Part shown: positions 34,867 through 48,608 of the stretch, piece after piece
How the letters are laid out: each line of letters starts with the position of its first letter
How positions within the stretch are numbered: position 1 is the first letter of the stretch
From: Bimastos eiseni
Taxonomy: Eukaryota; Annelida; Clitellata; Crassiclitellata; Lumbricidae
Direction of reading: 5' to 3'
NCBI GenBank assembly: GCA_959347315.1
Contig: OY365806.1
Coordinates: forward strand, 28,616,578-28,680,577
Length of the DNA stretch: 64,000 nucleotides
Made by a program: the position numbers and the translations under genes
The notes under the pieces: model-generated
The model's input: the letters and a program-made list of their open reading frames with translations, nothing else
The model's database searches: none
What the model was told of the DNA's origin: nothing

Positions 34867-35777
34867 GGGGCCGTCCACATAATTATTACGTATGCTGCGG
34901 TTTAAAACTTCGGCTATTTTGCGTACGGGTGTGTATGGTGGGGGAGAGGGGTCCCGAAAATATGTACGTACGCAAATATAATTGTCTAATGGAATAACAT
35001 CCCATTGGAAATTTGTCTGTCAAATAATATTATAGCTTTCAAAAATAAGTTACAAGCCTTCCTCATCAATTCATTAATGCACTAAATCATTAAATACAGT
35101 AAATACTAATTAATTACTAATCACTACTATACACTAAACAATATGTTGTATATAATGGTGCATATGACTGCATTTAGCTAAGCTTTGTTCATTTTTTTCA
35201 TTTGGTGTTTGTTGCATTTTTCCAATAAAGAAAAATTGCCATTTATTAGTTTGATATAGTTGCCACATGGGGGTCCCTATTTAGTGGGATTCGCATCCCT
35301 TCTGGGGCTCTCATTGTAGCCAATATAAGTTTGCTTGTGCATGTTGTGAGATGTACTCTTTTCTGTTGTTGATTACAATAAAACACTTTTTGATTTTTAA
35401 TTTTGAATTATGACGTTCACAATACAGAATATGAAAATCAGAACTGTAAACCTAATCACAGACTATATTCATGCTTAACCAATTTTATATAGCACATTAA
35501 AACTGTTTCAAATGCAAGTGTTGTTAGTGTTTTGTTTCTTCATAACAGTTAACAAATTTAAGCTGCTAAAAATAATGCTTAACAAAACTAAATAGCTTGT
35601 GGTAAAATCAATGTCATATAGATGTTTTTAGCTATTTAACCTTTGCAATGGGGGGTGGTGGTAGAGCTCAAATGTACGTAAGCAAGGGGAGGGGGTCGAC
35701 GAAATTTACGCGGTGCAACAGAGGAGAGGGGGCCCGAAAATTCGATTTTTTTGCGTACGTAACATGTGGATGGGCCC
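34867..35777. mobile_element. Harbinger-like MITE, copy 2, split by a LINE
   Basis: Ends GGGGCCGTCCACATAATTAT and GTAACATGTGGATGGGCCC, flanked by TAA on both sides. Outside the insertion at about 34,991-35,404 it aligns with 7,399-7,901. Confidence 0.82.
34991..35404 (+). mobile_element. 5'-truncated LINE nested in MITE copy 2
   Basis: Begins mid-ORF with WNNIPLEICL and AFKNKLQAFLINSLMH followed by a stop, then a 3' UTR with GGGATTCGCATCCCTTCTGG and AATAAAAC near the end. The junctions lie within the MITE's TCTAATTATGACG site, with AAT(T) on both sides as a probable short duplication. Confidence 0.75.
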
Positions 35778-37720
35778 TAAGCGAAATATTTCCTGTCCGC
35801 GTCTTCAAACTGGGTAATTAATAGCTGCCTATTCCTAAACAACGACCCTTTTGTCGAGACAAGCCTAACGTGGGAACGTGATCTAGGGGAAGGGTAACCC
35901 GAACCGACCATGACAGCAGCACTTCGACGGAAGACCTGACTTCAAAGCACCCACTTAAGCACTTGGGTATCGAGTAACGACGCTGCATTGCGATACGCAG
36001 AGGCGGCGATCTCGCTTGACAGGTGGGGGGGGGGCACCCAATGAAAGGAATTTGAAATGTGGGGGGCAGGGAACACATTATACATAGTCCCGGTATTAAA
36101 GCCCTAATATGTAGTAACTTGCATTTACAGTGTTTACCGCAGAGGAGACCCATAAAGGATCAAGATTCTTGCTAACCAACAGCTCGACTTTCGATTAAAG
36201 ATTCGAAAGTCTCACTCACAGTCCCAAACACCATTCAAAATTCATAACTTCATATACCTAGTGGAATGCGGAAAACTTCGCATGTTTGGAGGTTTGTCCA
36301 GTATCAAGAGTTTGGCATGTTACGGGATTTTGGAAAATGTCCCAGAATGGGTTTGTTCAGAGTTGGCAACCCTAATTACAAGTACTATATGATGCACAGA
36401 TGATGACAACTTATTACAAGAGTCCACTTTAAAGGGGCAACTCCACCTCGCAGTCTAACGTTAAACCAGGGCCGCCCATGTAATGAGTAGGCCTACGCTT
36501 GCCAATCATATCGAACCTTTAGAATGCTATAGAAGTCTAGCAGCTGGGTCTGTGGCCGTCGAAGCCATGCAATGCACACATAATGTTATACACTTAATTT
36601 CACCTACACTGCCGTCTAGCGAAAGAAGGACCCGTCAACCTTACGGGGTAGTGGGAACCGAACTCGTTTCCTCTGCTCTGCTAGTCAGTGTCTTATCCAT
36701 TACTCAATGGACCACCATAAGATCGATAAGGGTATACTGTTCCAAACGTTAGTTCCTACAAATCTGATAGAAAACAGTGTGTTTGTATGAGCAAATGTTT
36801 GTCGATATAACTTAGAACTTCTTAGAGACTATTAGAATGAATTTCGGATGCAGGGAGGAAGAATTGTCTATAAATTACTGGTAATGAGTAACGAATGGCT
36901 TCTCTCCATCGGTCTCTCATTCTTAAAAGGCTTTTCTTTTCCCCGGGGTATCTCTGCTGAATAGCTATTTTGCAAGAGGCGCAATATAATACGATAATAC
37001 AATACGAACGAGTTGTGAACTTGTGACCCTATACGATACATAAATTCAACTGTTGTGATATTCTAATTTTTTCAATTTTTGCACGAAATTTACAATCTAT
37101 ATATATTATATAGTTGACTGGTATGAGAACCATAAGGAACCCAAGCCATGCAGTGGATGGCTCGTTTATGTAGATTAGATAAATATTGCAGAGACTCATT
37201 TTAAATTGCAATAAGCAAGGTATGAGACAGATGAGGGCTTAGTAGAGGGATAGCCGAATATCGGGTGGCAGCAGCTAAGCAGCTCCTTCGAGAATTCAAA
37301 AATTCTTAGCTATTTTAGAGGAAATAAGATTTTAGTGATCATTCCAAGATCAATGCTGGTCTAATATAACACCTAAAGCAGAAAGATGATTCAAACATTT
37401 TCCTCCTCTGTCAAACTCATCTATTAATTCTGGTCACACATCATCGATAGGAAGAACAGACGACCAGATAGAGAACTGGTCACCTGTCCTTAAAATATTA
37501 CACAAGGTGCAAGTCAAGAGTATGGAGTCGCCATCACTTTATTCCAAAGGTGACTTCTTCAGATGAGGTCAGCAGGTTAAGAGACATAACTTCTCATTCG
37601 TCTTCATACATAGCATAATGTCTGGTCGTCTGCTAGGTGACGCTGATCCATATAAGACAACAGACAGAGACAATAAAACAGACACAGAATGAGGTGAGGG
37701 ACAAATAGTCGAGAGTTCAC

Positions 37721-37723
<3 letters not shown>
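35778..37723. other. No gene seen
   Basis: 35,900-36,100 has a G-run (36,022-36,036) and C-run blocks. Otherwise AT-rich unremarkable DNA; the open frames on either strand lack domains. Confidence 0.35.

Positions 37724-37792
<69 letters not shown>
37724..37792. repeat. (GA)n microsatellite
   Basis: Nearly pure GA dinucleotide, about 34 units, giving poly(Ser-Leu) spurious frames on the minus strand. Confidence 0.97.
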
Positions 37793-37793
<1 letters not shown>

Positions 37794-40766
37794 GGCAGGT
37801 ACCATGCCATAGGCTCAATGCAATATAGGTCATGAAGCTATAAAATAATATTTAGATCTCCAAGAATAGGTGCATGATTATTATCGGGTTGGGGTGCGGA
37901 CCAGCCTTCCTTCTGCAATCCTTGAGACCGCCTCCACCACCAACTAGCACCACACCGATACTTGCACCAACGCACTCCATCCCTGGTGCTCAAGAAATAC
38001 GACTAGCTGTGAATCAAAGGTGAAGACAAAAACAGGCGGACAAGAGAAATCTGCACTGGAAGAGAAGAGATGGAGAAAGATAAGGCAAAAGAGAGGACGG
38101 AACAGGACAGGAGGAGGAAAAAGAGAAGGAGAGAGCGCGAAACATACAGGAGAAAAGAAACAAAGAAATAGTTAGAGAGGTATACAGCGTGGAAGAGAGG
38201 CCATGGAAGAAAACTACAGGCCGACATACCGCGATGGATGCACCGAGCAACGAGAGCAACAGAGAAGGGAAGAAAGCGTGATGCCAAGAGGAAGGGATGG
38301 GAGGGAAGCGCTGCACAGTGATCCCCTTCGGTGTTACTCCAACGCAGATCCCTACCGGCGAAATTGCTTTCTCTTCCCGTGGGACGGCCTCAAATGAGAA
38401 ACGACTTTGGCATAAAGACGGTGGTGGCCGGGGGACCAGCCGGTCCCATCCCCCGTCCGTTCGTCCCTCCGTCGGTCGGTCGGCCAGAGATAGGGGACGC
38501 CGTGCAAGTAGTTGGCGCACGCCCGCTGTTGTTACATTATGAAGTAGATGGAGATCCCAAGGGGGACCAGCGACCAGCCGCGCGCAGATCCACCACTACA
38601 GGGACTAAGCCTCGGCCACCACGGCCGACGCCCAAGGAGTTTCTGCCAGCACATCTGTCTGGCCGTCTCTCTGTCCATATGTCTTTCTGTCTGTCTCTCA
38701 CTCCCTGACGACTGTCTCTGCCTCGCTATTGCCGTTCTTCTCCCATCCATCCGTGTGGTTGTCTTTCCATCTCTTGCAGTTACTCCTCAATGGCTCGGTT
38801 TCCTCCACTGTGTATGTGTGCGTGTGTCTGGCTGTTTCTGTCCGTCTTGCTAACTTGTAGTGTCCTCACTGTCGTGAACCGTTTGCTTCACTGTCACCGT
38901 TTCCCTATGTGTCTATCTGTATGACGATTGTCTTCCTCATCTATGTGTCTCCTACTGTCAGTCCATATTTCTCTCATTTCATTACATTCACTTTCTGTGT
39001 CTACCTGTCAGCTTGATTGCCTGCCTGTCTGTTGGTCTACCTAGGGGCAAGACAAAACACACAGCGTGCATGGTAATATGATGTAGCCTAGTACTTATAA
39101 TTCAGTGCATAAGCTCTTTTATCAAGTGATTGTTGCATGATCTGGATTCAATGAATAAGGTTTAAATAGCAGGAGAGAATGCCATACATACATATTCACC
39201 TGCATGTATACATTGTATATATATATATATATATATATATTTGTTTGTATGTTAAGAGCGCAACTGATTTGAGCGGAGCTATATAAATGCTTGATTACAT
39301 AACATAACATTACATGTATGAATAAGTGTATGCATGTATTGTAATGATAAACAGCTTCTTTAGCAACCATCCTCCAAAGCAATTAATCTCCTTAGCAACA
39401 AACCTCCATAGACTGTCTATAAAAGGAGTAGAGCTAGAGTGAAACGGAATAAAGAAAACCCACAACTGATGACTGGTAGAAAAAATGTGATTAATGGAAG
39501 CAAACACTCGGAGGCAGAGAGGGGCAACACCGTCAAAGGCCTCATACCCATCTCGCGACTTTATATAGCTCCAAGGTCAATTACTCATAAACTTTTGTCT
39601 TCCTTATCTAAAAGATATAAATTTGCAACATGACGAGCTTTGTTAGACCAAGGAGTTGAAGTAGCAGTAGGCCACTTTGCATTACATTAGGCCTACATCT
39701 TAATAGTAGTAGCTAGTAGAAGACCATTGGTTCGTTTTAGGCACAACTGACCAGATATGAGGTGTCAGTCAACTTCGAATTAGGGCTGCCACTCAACTTC
39801 TACATGGGGTATCAGTCAACTCGAAGAACCAGGCGAAATCAGGACTAACGATCGCCATTAAAGCTTCGTTGCCTAGGAAGACCACAACTTCATCATCAAC
39901 ATCTGCTAGATGTCGCACATCCGTCACCACGATGACCAAGCAGTTCAACGCCTGCAAAAATGGATGGTGCCAAAGCGTCTGCGAAAGTGTTTGCACTTGA
40001 AGTCGAGTGTGAAATACTTCCTAGATGACTGATTTGAGGGTATTTCAACATGGGGTCCACGTTGGGCATTGTTAAAGCGTAAAGGAGATGACGCAAACGA
40101 AAAACAGATTTACGAGCTGGATCTGAAAGAATGTCCACATTGCCCAGCTATAGGCTTAGCGAAAGATCAGCTGCCAGGTATAAATAGCATCCAGTCCAGG
40201 TGGATCTGAAAACAAATGTCGTAGGTGCAGAAACTTTACCGAAAACCCCTTGGTTCCACAAGAAGTGAATTTTACTATTCTCTTCAGTGGAAGAAATGGC
40301 TTATTTCACATATAAAGGTCAATGAACAGAACGTGGCAATCACACATTTCAACTTTAGTTGGTGTGATCGCGTGAATGACACATTAGATAAAATGATATC
40401 AAAATCTACTCCTCATCGGACCTAATCAAAGCTGATCTAATTTAAAGTCATAATCAACTCTACTTGCAGCCATGCGGTACAATAAGATCATATATAATTT
40501 TAAAATTCTGTGAACCTAAGCTGACCTAATACAGACCGATAACAGTTTGACCTGAAAAAACATAACTTCATAGAATCCTGTTAATCCTTTTCAGTCTAAT
40601 CTAATCTTATGATTTCTATAACAGTTATATCATTACATTCCACCGGGATTCTAATAAATATATCACTGAAGATTTCATCTGTGTTGACAGTCACCTTTGT
40701 GTGTTTTGTGTCATAAAACTTAGGATAAAAAAAATAGCGACATACCAAAAATGAAATATATTAATA
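37793..40766. other. No gene supported; CpG block and simple repeats
   Basis: 38,040-38,200 is purine-rich (GAGA/GGAA); 38,290-38,640 is CpG-rich with GTCGGTCGGTCGG; 38,640-39,030 is CTGT-rich; 39,216-39,240 is (AT)n; 39,255-39,320 looks like a LINE 3' tail (TATAAATGCTTGATTACATA). Overlapping open frames at 39,793-40,138 minus are protein-like but frame-broken and unrecognised. Confidence 0.35.
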
Positions 40767-41622
40767 CAGTGCTTCCCAACCTGTGGTCTGTGGACTAGTG
40801 CCAGTTCGACCGTGAGCCCTCAGTTGACGGCTTTCAAAGTGAATCAAGAAGTAGAAATATTGAAAAGTCATAAGTAAAACACTTGCAATGGCTTTCTTGA
40901 TGGCAATAGTCATAGAATTGTCTGAACATACAGTTAAATCAATTTAATATATATCTAAGGTGATTGAAAAAGAAAAAAAGAAAAATAATTAGTAAATTGG
41001 ACACCAGTCCGGCCACAATAGAAGACCCCTCTTGCCATCCATCCATCCATCACACTGAAAAGGTCAGCTAGCGCTGTCCTGATCTATTTTAATCTAATTA
41101 GAAAAACTTCTGTATTGGTAGTTATCAATCATTGGTCATCAATCATTGGTCACTAGCACAAAATCCCAGAAACAAACAGCTGCATAATAGAGTCAGTAAA
41201 ACAATGAACAATTTTCCCAGCAAAGACACAGCCCTGATTAATAATGGGTTAGTGTGAATTGATTGGGTTACTGCCTTCACTGTGTTTTGTTTTTACTACC
41301 ATGCGTTTTCTCTTCCTACCAGTGGATAATCTATACAACTCAGACATAACAATATAATCAATACTTAATTAACAGAACAATCTTTATTTTGTTGTTGGTA
41401 ATAATTTTCTTAAATGAAATATAGTACAACAAATAAGTTAAGATTAAGTTCAGTTGCAATAGTGTAGTATTAAGTATAATAATCATGATAACATAACTAT
41501 TAAATTTGAGAAACTACGCTGACAACTTTTTTTAAACAAATTCCTGAAGTTCAAGTCGACCTCTGACAAATCTTGAGGCGTCTCCTGTGGGGTCGTGCAA
41601 CTCACAGGTCAGAAACCTCTTA
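40767..41622. mobile_element. Possible decayed hAT element
   Basis: The left edge CAGTGCTTCCCAACCTGTGG resembles Charlie-like hAT termini. Sequence near 41,590-41,622 (GGTCGTGCAACTCACAGGTC then AGAAACCTC) resembles the complementary end. No clear 8-bp duplication was found, so the boundaries are tentative. Confidence 0.35.
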
Positions 41623-41852
41623 TATGTAGAGAGAGCGTGAGGAATAGAAACTCATGAAAATAAATGTGTATCCGGTTGAATCTAAACCCACAGATGTCAC
41701 CCGACTTCAAGTTATATGCCAGATATTAAATCTGTTTTACTTTCTCTACATATATACAGGAAATGCTATCCTCAGCAACTCGTTGATTATGCTTCCTTAA
41801 ACTGAATGCACTTGCCAACCACGATCAAAAGTTGCAAAACATGACATGCTAT

Positions 41853-41895
41853 GTGTTACGCATCGTGATATGGTGCATGCGTAACACGATGCAAA
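41853..41895. repeat. Overlapping inverted repeats
   Basis: GTGTTACGCAT pairs with ATGCGTAACAC, and GCATCGTG pairs with CACGATGC in the same 40 bp, so two alternative hairpins compete. Function unknown. Confidence 0.6.
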
Positions 41896-42289
41896 ACTGT
41901 TCTGGGTGAAAGGGCGCCGCGTTCAAATAACTCACACGACGTCTAATAGGGACTTTCTAATCCCGTGCATTCCTGGTCCTTGCCTGCATGGTAGCCTAGG
42001 AAACTAATTAATTAACTTAATATCTTAATATATGTGTTAATTCTCAACACTTATTAAGCTACAACTTCTTCCTGTTTAGTTTTTTTTAACATATACTTCG
42101 TTTTATCATCTGTTAACTCAAAAAACGAATATGTGATATGGCTGCGGTTTCCAACCTGCACTGTATAAACTTTCGTATCTGAATTGTGGCCGCAAAACTA
42201 AAATGCCAGCGTTACATAACTTACTTGAGTGCAAATTTGAACGCGTGCTTAAATTTGCTTTTGTAATGTTTTACTTACGTCTTAGCGAA

Positions 42290-43330
42290 CGCGGCTTCAG
42301 TTGCTTCCTTCTTGACATGGTTTGTCTAAAACCACGGCTCTACGCTGAAACTGGAGCCCGATAAAAGCGGATCGGAGCAGCTCTCCGTCTCGTTCCTTCT
42401 CGTCGTCCGTCTGCCTCTGCCTGCCAACAGCGCTTGTGCGTCTCGGAGGACGCCGTCTGCTGTTGTCAAGTAAATCGATTTGTTAACAGAGCAGATTTAC
42501 AAACTCGATTCAAACCCAGTTACGAAATTTGTCAACTAAGGCAGCAACGTTTTTTTAATTCTGTAGTTTTCAGCGTTAAATTTGACTTTCCCAACGCACG
42601 GTCACCAATAGAACTTTACGCGAAGCGCTCTACCTGTCCTAACGTCTGTGGTTTGTCTAAAATCCATTATAAAACTCGCAATCGTCTCTGCTAGGGTCGC
42701 CGCTTGCAACGGGAGAAGGAGAACGGGCGGTCCTTCATTATATAGCGCTATGGTACGGCTCCGGCCTTTCGCTGTGGGCGCCGTTGGGAGCTCAGCAGCC
42801 TTTGGGCGAGCGCCGCTGCTTCGCCACTGGTCGTACGCAGCCTTCGCCGGCCGGGTCAGTCCCCAGGGGGCCAGCGATGCCTTTAGCCCTTAGCCACCAC
42901 GTGATGGATCCCCTGGGAGAGTGCGACCCAATCCTCCCGCTGCCACTGGCGCTGCGTTCCTCCGACGGATAATAGGCCCTTTGTACCTGAGGTGTTCCTC
43001 TTGGTTGCCTATGTTTCCGCTGCGATGGCCGGATGTCCGTCCGTCCGTCTCTGCCTTTCTCATCGTGCATCTGTGGCGTCGTATCTATGCGCCTGTCTCG
43101 ACAGACATCGCAATAGATCGCTAGAAATAACATTTTTAGCCGCCTGCTTCTACAAGCGTGGTGAGTAGGGGAGAAGCGCTGTAGGCAATGGCGGAAGGAC
43201 AGACGGACGAACGGATGGAGCAAGTGACGTTTGCTTGTGGAGGAAAGGATAGGCGGTGGTGGAAGTGGTATTAGTGGTCGAGGCGCTGGTAAGCAATCTC
43301 TTATGACCGTTGGGCTATGTCCCTAGAGGG
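42290..43330. other. CpG-rich segment, no gene assigned
   Basis: Dense CpG from about 42,330 to 42,450 and 42,690 to 43,080 stands out from the AT-rich surroundings. Open frames on both strands (for example RAYYPSEERSASGSGRIG on minus) show no domain. It could be a CpG-island promoter, possibly of the minus-strand zinc-finger gene; that is inference only. Confidence 0.35.
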
Positions 43331-43373
43331 CTCGAGGGATCAATCAGACGCTTAGAACACCAAGCTTCTGGAA

Positions 43374-43601
<228 letters not shown>

Positions 43602-46380
43602 TGGACACAGATACAAAGATAGGTTGACAAAAAACAATGTAACTGAAACAGATGGATAGATGACGTAGACGGGCCAACGAAGACCAACGGAAACAGTGAG
43701 ACCGACGGAGACGGACAAAGACCGATATAGCCAAACTGACGCGAAGTTAGAGAAGATGTACAGATCACTAAGAAGACGTAGTGTGTCAGAGGACATACTG
43801 GATGATCGTCGCTTCTCCTCCTCTATCTCCTTCTCGAATTTCGTCGACGCCTTTATGCCAACTGTGAGACTTTAGTTGTCGAGATAATCTTAGATAGGAA
43901 TGCACCTTTATATCCGTTTGGCCTGCGTGCACGTGCGCGCGAGAGGAGAGGTCTGGCGCAGTCAGACAGACCGACGGTCAGGCAAAGTGGACAGTTGTCC
44001 TGGGCGAAGAGTTGAGGGGCGTGGTGGGGCAAATCGTAGCAGCAGAATATTAGTTTGACCTTTCAATTTTCAAGCGTTTGCTTTGACTATAGGACTTAGA
44101 TTTTGTGCCTAGTCCCTGACTCAGAAGAGCCCAGCTATGCCACTCAGCGAAACAGACTTACGGACGGACATGCACACATACATTTGAGCAGTTCAGTTGC
44201 ATGCTTCTTTATCTGTTTCAATGTCTGAAAATGATTGGTCTCTGGATCTGTCCTACAGCGCATGATGGGAAGTATTTTAAATACTACTTTATACTATGGC
44301 AAATATTATGTACTAATATAATAGGCGATAACAGTATTTATACTTTAATTTTAAAATACTTATAATAGCGTTTTGTACTTTAAATTTATTCTTATGCTAA
44401 AAATCCTTTTTAAAATGCTATTTTAGCAATCGTGCATGCTGCATATTCCAGATCTGTAATAATTCGACATTAGATCATTGGGCAATATTATTAGGCTAAA
44501 TCGTTCAAGAGAATGTAATCTACAACAGCAGAGGAATTAGCATTTAGCGAGGAATTGATATTATTTCCTCGTATATCCCTCCTCCTCCATATTCTCCCTC
44601 TCCTCTTCTTCCTCCTCCTCTTCCTTCTCTTCCTCCTCTTCATCACTTCCTCTTCCTCCTCCTCCTTCATTTGATTCTCCTCTTCTTCTTTCTCGTCCTC
44701 CACTTCCTGCTTCCCTTCCTTCTATTCCTCCTTCTCCATCGCCGCTTCCTACTTTTCCTTTTCCCCGTTTCTCCTTCTCCTCCTGTTCATCTCTCCTCTA
44801 TTTCACCTTCTATCCCTTCTATTCCTCCTTACCCTCCTCTTTTTCCTACTTCTCATTCTGTGCTCTTCCTGCTTCCTCTCCACCTCTTCCTCCTCTCCAT
44901 CGTCTACCTCCTCATCTTCCTCCTCGTAAGCTGGGCTAAGTGATCGTTATCCTTCGTTGACGGTCGAGTGAAACAAGTGAGTCATTCGACCGAAATCATC
45001 GCTCAACGCCTGCGATGCTGCTTCTGCTGCTGGTAGCGGAAGCTTCTGCTGTTGCTGCATCTGCTCGGTGGCAAACGATTATCCGTGGCAGAATGAATTT
45101 TTAAGAACGCTTGTGTATGGTAATACTGGTTGTAGCACAGGTTCAAAATACAAGTTGCAGGAATGAATGCGGCTTAAACGCATGAATGAATGAATGAATT
45201 AATTAATTAATAAACAAATAAACAAACACACAATTTTATTGGATCAGATGGATGGATGGGTGGATGGATTGGGTGGATGGATTGGGTGGATGGATGGATT
45301 GGGTGGATGGATTAGGTGAATGGGTGGGTAGGTTGATGAATGAATTGGGTGGATGGGTGGATAGATTGATGATGGGATGGATTAAACAATTTATCGGCGG
45401 GCGGGTGGGTGGATGCGTAGATGACTAGATGAGTTGATGAGTGGATAGATGGATGAACTGGTTATGTATTCAATTGGTTGGTTGAATGACTGACTGACTA
45501 CTTGACTGATTACGTGCTTGATTGGTAGATCCAATCGAAACGATTGAGCGAATGAATAAATGGAGCAGTATATCAGCCGTTCTTCGTGTCTTTGAGGTGT
45601 TACGCAATCGCCCCTATACTTTGGAAGTACCAGGACAGTACCCGGGTATCTTTTGCACTGTTGATGGCTAATATGGCAATGATAATTCAATTGATTATTC
45701 ATTGTGCTTGTATATGCCATGATAGACTATAGAGGTCTTTTAAAAATCAATTAACAGTCAAGAGTCACTTGACTTATACATTCACAAGCACAAGATCAAG
45801 TTTACAAGTAAGTAAACAGCCTGCTACTAGACTACTTCTCAACATTGAACATCGTTGTGACGCGCAAGGCATGTCAGGATTTAGCCTATCTTATAAGACT
45901 ATATATTGTTATGCAGACGAGCACATAAGGCCAAGGTTAACTCCAAGTTGATGGACATTAGGCCTGTAGCAAAAACTGATTTTAAAAAAATCGATTGGCT
46001 CTGCGTTTGATAAAAGAAGCTTGGCTGAACAACCTAAATGAGATCTTTCAGCCACAACCACGTAGGCATACTTACCATTTGAATGGGTGCCACCACTGCC
46101 AGGTCATTTAAGGTCCGCGTGTAAGGACCGTCCAAACCCTAGGTTTAAATGTCCGAAACAGGCCACCATCTGGAGAGGACAATCCTGAGTCATAGGCCTG
46201 TGGACAGGAACTGAATGTTTAGAAAAGTGGGGAACTATCTTCGACGGGAGATGGTCTGAACAATTTGGGGACGACATAGGCCTAGTATTCCCTTACCAAT
46301 AACTCGCAAAAAGCTGCACGAGTATAGGCCTAGACAATTGTTGGAACTCTTAGTGGTCAGCCCTGAGGACATGGAATCCC
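43602..46380. other. No gene supported; TC tract and (GGAT)n
   Basis: 44,570-44,935 is a polypyrimidine CTTCCTCC tract; 45,175-45,215 AATG/AATA repeats; 45,245-45,450 decayed (GGAT)n. No exon identified. Confidence 0.5.
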
Positions 46381-46563
46381 CAAATCCCCAATGGCACCCG
46401 CAGTCTTTTCCTTGCGTCCCTTCAGAAATCTGTTGGTGCAAAATGAGTCTTCAGTCCGTTCAGTCTCTTTGTCGTATCGGAGATTTTGCCAAGATAAATC
46501 CTCGTCCCAGACGCCGTCAAAATCCGGGAGTCGACGACCGCCGGGGAGTTCAATCACACCCTG
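46381..46563 (-). CDS. Candidate exon, unidentified
   Basis: An open minus-strand frame follows acceptor-like TTTTCGTCCTGCAG and encodes GVIELPGGRRLPDFDGVWDE and LRYDKETERTEDSFCTNRF. A weak donor GTGCCA after GCGG would leave phase 1, which is the phase expected by the acidic zinc-finger exon at 31 kb. I recognise no domain. It could equally be a chance open frame in GC-richer sequence. Confidence 0.22.
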
Positions 46564-46784
46564 CAGGACGAAAACCCTCGTTTTCATTTGATCTCATGTG
46601 AGACAAGAACAGGCCAGCCTGCACTAGGCTTAGATAAACATGGCCTCACTTCCACAAGATCCTAGTGTTACCCTACAGCTATAATTATTATGCTGCGCGC
46701 ATATATTGGACCATATTGTCATGTATCAAATCTATAGGCCAATACTATAAGATTTACTTAATATTTTTTTATATAGATGTAATA

Positions 46785-46905
46785 AGAGGTGTAACAAGGT
46801 TTTGAAAAGTGGGGGGCATAATTTCCCCAAAAATTGCTCTTCATTTTTTGACCGCCCCCCCCCATTTTTTGAATTTTGCCCCAGAAATTTTTTAACATTG
46901 GGGTT
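46785..46905. mobile_element. MITE (4-bp target duplication family), truncated copy 3
   Basis: Starts AGAGGTGTAACAAGGTTTTG then AAAAGTGGGGGGCATAAT, the reverse of the right ends of 8,370 and 10,823. The remaining end is not found, so this is a fragment in inverse orientation. Confidence 0.7.
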
Positions 46906-47921
46906 GGGAGCGGCAGAAGTTATCATAACAAAATCATCTTACCAATTCTCCATAGAAATGAGATATGCAGGAAGCTTTCAGGTATACACTACAAAGTAGG
47001 CAGACTATTTTGTACAACATACAGTAAAATTGCATGCAATTAATCTTTTCATCATCATAAGGCTGGTAACATGGTCATTGCAACAGCGTTCATCACTCAT
47101 TCTCAGAGCTTCCATCTTGAAGGGTTAGGTCAGTGTAGGCCTAACACCCGTTCATAGTGAGATCACTTGGTTAAAACACTGCATTCATTAGCAGAAACTA
47201 ATTTAATATTGCCAATTCGCAAATGAGCGAGTTCTTCGTCCAATTCAATAGCCATATCATGGTCAACGGGACAACTTTAGATTCGTAAATTGGATTCTCG
47301 GTATACGATTTTCGTCATACTCAGACTGCAAGAAATGAAGGTCATGGGTCACGATTGTAGACTCGGGCCGCTTGATGGCTGGAAGAAAGACCGATCGCTC
47401 ATTAGACTTACGTAGAACTATAGATCGCCAGTCTTTCACCAGCCTCCATCACCAAGAGATGCAAGTCTTCCGTGCTAGGAACTTCTGAACTTCTCATTAT
47501 AGCCGAGTCGGCTAGGAGGTGCATGTACCAACCAACGACCTCATATATATAACAGACATTTTCAATCAAATTTAACTGGCAGGGATCTGAAACCCGACTT
47601 CATGATTGTAGACCAACAACTAGACTATTTCTTTAGCCAATGACGAATATTTTACTGTCAGAAATTTTCTGTATTTTGGGTAGGAACAGAGTGATACATT
47701 ATGGATGAATGAATAACCAAACATGCATTATTCTCCTTTGTAAATTACAGTTTTTAAACCTGCAATAATTAAGTACAAATCGTAAAAACAAACATTGAGC
47801 TGTTGGAAATTTATTCACCCACATGACCTAAAAAATGTCTAACAATAATATATCTAGGCCCTATATAATTTGAAATAATCCAACGTTTTGCTTCTCCATT
47901 CTCCCACGGAGAAGTAAAATG
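46906..47921. other. No gene seen
   Basis: Unremarkable AT-rich sequence without repeats of note or convincing exons. Confidence 0.4.
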
Positions 47922-48608
47922 CAGAGTTGTATGGTCTCGAGACAGTGTCTCGGTCTCAAGACAGTTTTTAAGTGTCTCGGTCTCGGAAGCCTGCTGTCTC
48001 GGTCTCGAGGTAGTGTCTCGAATTTTTACAAACTGTCTTGAGGTGAAAGTCTTGTTCTGTCTCGAACAAGCGGTCTCGATAAGTTTCGCGTTGACTGTCT
48101 TACAATTTTGCGCTAGAAACTGAAACCGGAATTTACGAGAAACGGTAATTCTGGTTAACGCGCGAGTCACATGATACTGAAATCAATTCAATTGTCTTAA
48201 AGTGGAAAAATGTCTGAGAGAGAACCTGAAATTGTGAAGTTTGCGTTTACGCAGTTTGAAGTTAGGCCTATTGACATACTGTTTAAAATCGTCTAGAAGA
48301 TGCTTGCGTGCTTTTTTGATACTATTCAGAAGATAGGCCGAAAAAGAAATATCGAAAAAGATAAAACTAGGCAATATAAAAACTTTTCTTGGGAATTGGT
48401 ACGATATACATTATAATTAAGTTTCTAATTGAAATTACAAATGAACCTTGCTCCCGAAAACGTATACATCGGTATTTTACAGCCTTTTATGTAGGATCAC
48501 TTGTCTTTTACTGTCTCGAACTGTCTTGAACCTAGTGTCTCGGTCTCGGCACCTCACTGTCTCGGTCTCGTTTTGGTCTTGAAGTTTAAAGTCTTGCATA
48601 CAACACTG
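47922..48608. mobile_element. Non-autonomous hAT element with GTCTCG subterminal repeats (687 bp)
   Basis: TIRs CAGAGTTGTATG / CATACAACACTG (11 of 12 paired), flanked by exact 8-bp duplications GTAAAATG (47,914-47,921; 48,609-48,616). Left (47,930-48,090) and right (48,515-48,580) subterminal zones hold about 14 GTCTCG hexamers, all in the same orientation. No transposase. Confidence 0.92.

Noticed and set aside
39793..40138. Two overlapping protein-like minus-strand frames
   Set aside because: Needs a frameshift to join, no known domain, no splice signals; kept only as unassigned sequence.
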